NCBI GenBank assembly: GCA_000435075.1
Contig: FR890646.1
Span: 766-64,765, forward strand
DNA from: Bacteroides sp. CAG:770
GTDB lineage: Bacteria; Bacteroidota; Bacteroidia; Bacteroidales; UBA932
DNA length: 64,000 bases
Reading direction: 5' to 3'
Below are positions 63,540 to 64,000 of the stretch, piece after piece; position 1 is the stretch's first letter, and every line of letters starts with the position of its first letter. The notes under the pieces are model-generated. The model made no database searches, was not told the origin of the DNA, and saw only the letters and a program-made list of their open reading frames with translations. The position numbers and the translations under genes are program-made.

Positions 63540-63547
63540 CAAATTTA
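63540..63547 (-). promoter_or_regulatory. Minus-7 element for the FAD/Fe-S gene
   Basis: TAAATTTG on the minus strand, 24 bases before the ATG at 63516. It would exclude the longer start at 63690. Confidence 0.5.
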
Positions 63548-63628
63548 GTGTTTTTCGGGTAGCATTTACTCAGAAACATGTCATAAAATGATTTACAGAA
63601 GATTTTTTCGAAAATTTTTCTGCAAAAG

Positions 63629-63659
63629 TTTGCAAGTTCAGAAATATTGCCTACCTTTG
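63629..63659 (+). promoter_or_regulatory. Consensus promoter for tRNA-Lys pair
   Basis: TTTG (63629-63632), exactly 19 bases, then TACCTTTG (63652-63659). Transcription would start near 63665, about 70 bases before the first tRNA. Confidence 0.7.
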
Positions 63660-63735
63660 CAATCCCGTTAGAAAACAAGACGCCAGTCAAGTTCTCTACG
63701 ACAGTAAAAATGTCGGAAATAATGGGAAATGGAGA

Positions 63736-63808
63736 GATTCGTTAGCTCAGTTGGTAGAGCACAACACTTTTAATGTTGGGGTCTCGGGTTCGAGCCCCGA
63801 ACGGATCA
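63736..63808 (+). tRNA. tRNA-Lys (anticodon UUU)
   Basis: A 73-nt cloverleaf. Acceptor GATTCGT pairs with ACGGATC (one G-T pair) with discriminator A. The D arm is GCTC/GAGC. The anticodon stem CAACA/TGTTG encloses the loop CTTTTAA, anticodon TTT. The T arm is TCGGG/CCCGA with TTCGAGC. CCA is not encoded. Confidence 0.95.
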
Positions 63809-63816
63809 CAAAGTTT

Positions 63817-63889
63817 GCTTCCTTAGCTCAGTTGGTAGAGCACGACACTCTTAATGTTGGGGTCTAGGGTTCGAGCCCCTAAGGGAGCA
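63817..63889 (+). tRNA. tRNA-Lys (anticodon CUU)
   Basis: A 73-nt cloverleaf eight bases after the first. Acceptor GCTTCCT pairs with AGGGAGC; anticodon stem CGACA/TGTTG encloses CTCTTAA, anticodon CTT; T arm TAGGG/CCCTA. The body is nearly the same as the UUU isoacceptor, suggesting local duplication. CCA is not encoded. Confidence 0.95.
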
Positions 63890-63892
63890 CTG

Positions 63893-63922
63893 AAACGGAG
63901 ATCAGAAATGGTCTCCGTTTTC
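63893..63922 (+). terminator. Terminator of tRNA-Lys unit
   Basis: A 9-bp stem AAACGGAGA (63893-63901) with TCTCCGTTT (63912-63920), followed by a short T stretch. It starts four bases after the second tRNA. 63923-64000 shows nothing else I can call. Confidence 0.75.
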
Positions 63923-64000
63923 TGTATATATTTGTGGCTGAGGAGGTTCTTTGGTCTTTGTTTATTGCATCCGTTTTTCAATATTGCTGTTCTGTCTTTT

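Noticed and set aside
63517..63690. A 58-residue N-terminal extension of the FAD/Fe-S protein
   Set aside because: A promoter element for this gene lies inside it at 63540-63547, and the tRNA promoter overlaps it on the other strand.
1..64000. CRISPR arrays, prophage or insertion sequences
   Set aside because: No regularly spaced identical repeats, transposase, integrase or phage structural genes were seen in any frame.

Overview
The window reads as a core chromosomal segment of a member of the Bacteroidota, most likely order Bacteroidales. The evidence is threefold. Nearly every promoter follows the phylum-specific pattern TTTG, about 19 bp, TAnnTTTG, seen repeatedly here. Shine-Dalgarno sequences are mostly weak. 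The gene set is typical of the group: pyrophosphate-type phosphofructokinase, bifunctional Rel, Rho with a long disordered N-terminal region, 4Fe-4S APS reductase, a FimA/Mfa1-type (type V) pilus locus, and an outer-membrane lipoprotein and beta-barrel pair. Base composition is moderate and even. I see no prophage, IS element, CRISPR array or integrative element.

Layout. 1-527 is a gene-poor stretch with a 13-bp inverted repeat and a strong plus-strand terminator. 528-1766 is pfk on the minus strand, sharing a divergent promoter region with a six-gene plus-strand run (1888-11243): ligA, yihY, rel, an Ig-like lipoprotein, an outer-membrane barrel protein and ispG. Facing it is the minus operon rsfS-ftsH-cdsA-psd (11376-15429). 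birA follows, then the minus operon dnaA-pepD-rpe (16238-19763). The dnaA upstream region carries phased DnaA-box-like sites and a terminator-like leader hairpin. Envelope genes follow: an amidase plus MCE/MlaD pair, and an LptD-like protein. Next come rho, a membrane-bound AraC-type regulator, and the minus run DUF349-yidC-yggS. The 33.1-33.6 kb gap holds a candidate small RNA with its own promoter and terminator. Then come trmD, a surface lipoprotein beside a TPR-TM-AraC regulator, obg, a PAP2 phosphatase, and the minus operon tgt-lptF/G-uraA-dut-murF. These are followed by a NupG-type transporter and an M3 oligopeptidase.

The most accessory-looking part is 48.8-53.8 kb: a divergent zinc-ribbon protein, repeated GTTTAAGAAA-like sites, then ssb, an OmpA/TPR lipoprotein, a fimbrillin and a FimB/Mfa2-type anchor in one plus-strand run. 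Downstream on the minus strand are sulfate assimilation (cysD-cysN-cysH) and phosphate uptake (pst), where PstS is fused to PstC in one polypeptide. The window ends with a D-lactate-dehydrogenase-like FAD/Fe-S protein and a two-tRNA unit, tRNA-Lys(UUU) and tRNA-Lys(CUU), with promoter and terminator.

The best leads for undescribed biology are: the intergenic RNA at 33320-33499; the dnaA control region, with TTATnAACA sites spaced exactly 40 bp and a terminator hairpin at the predicted transcript start; a 34-nt imperfect palindrome found 4-5 nt after two unrelated stop codons, with a longer relative in the cys leader; the PstS-PstC fusion; and ssb as first gene of a pilus operon. All family assignments come from reading motifs by eye, without database searches.
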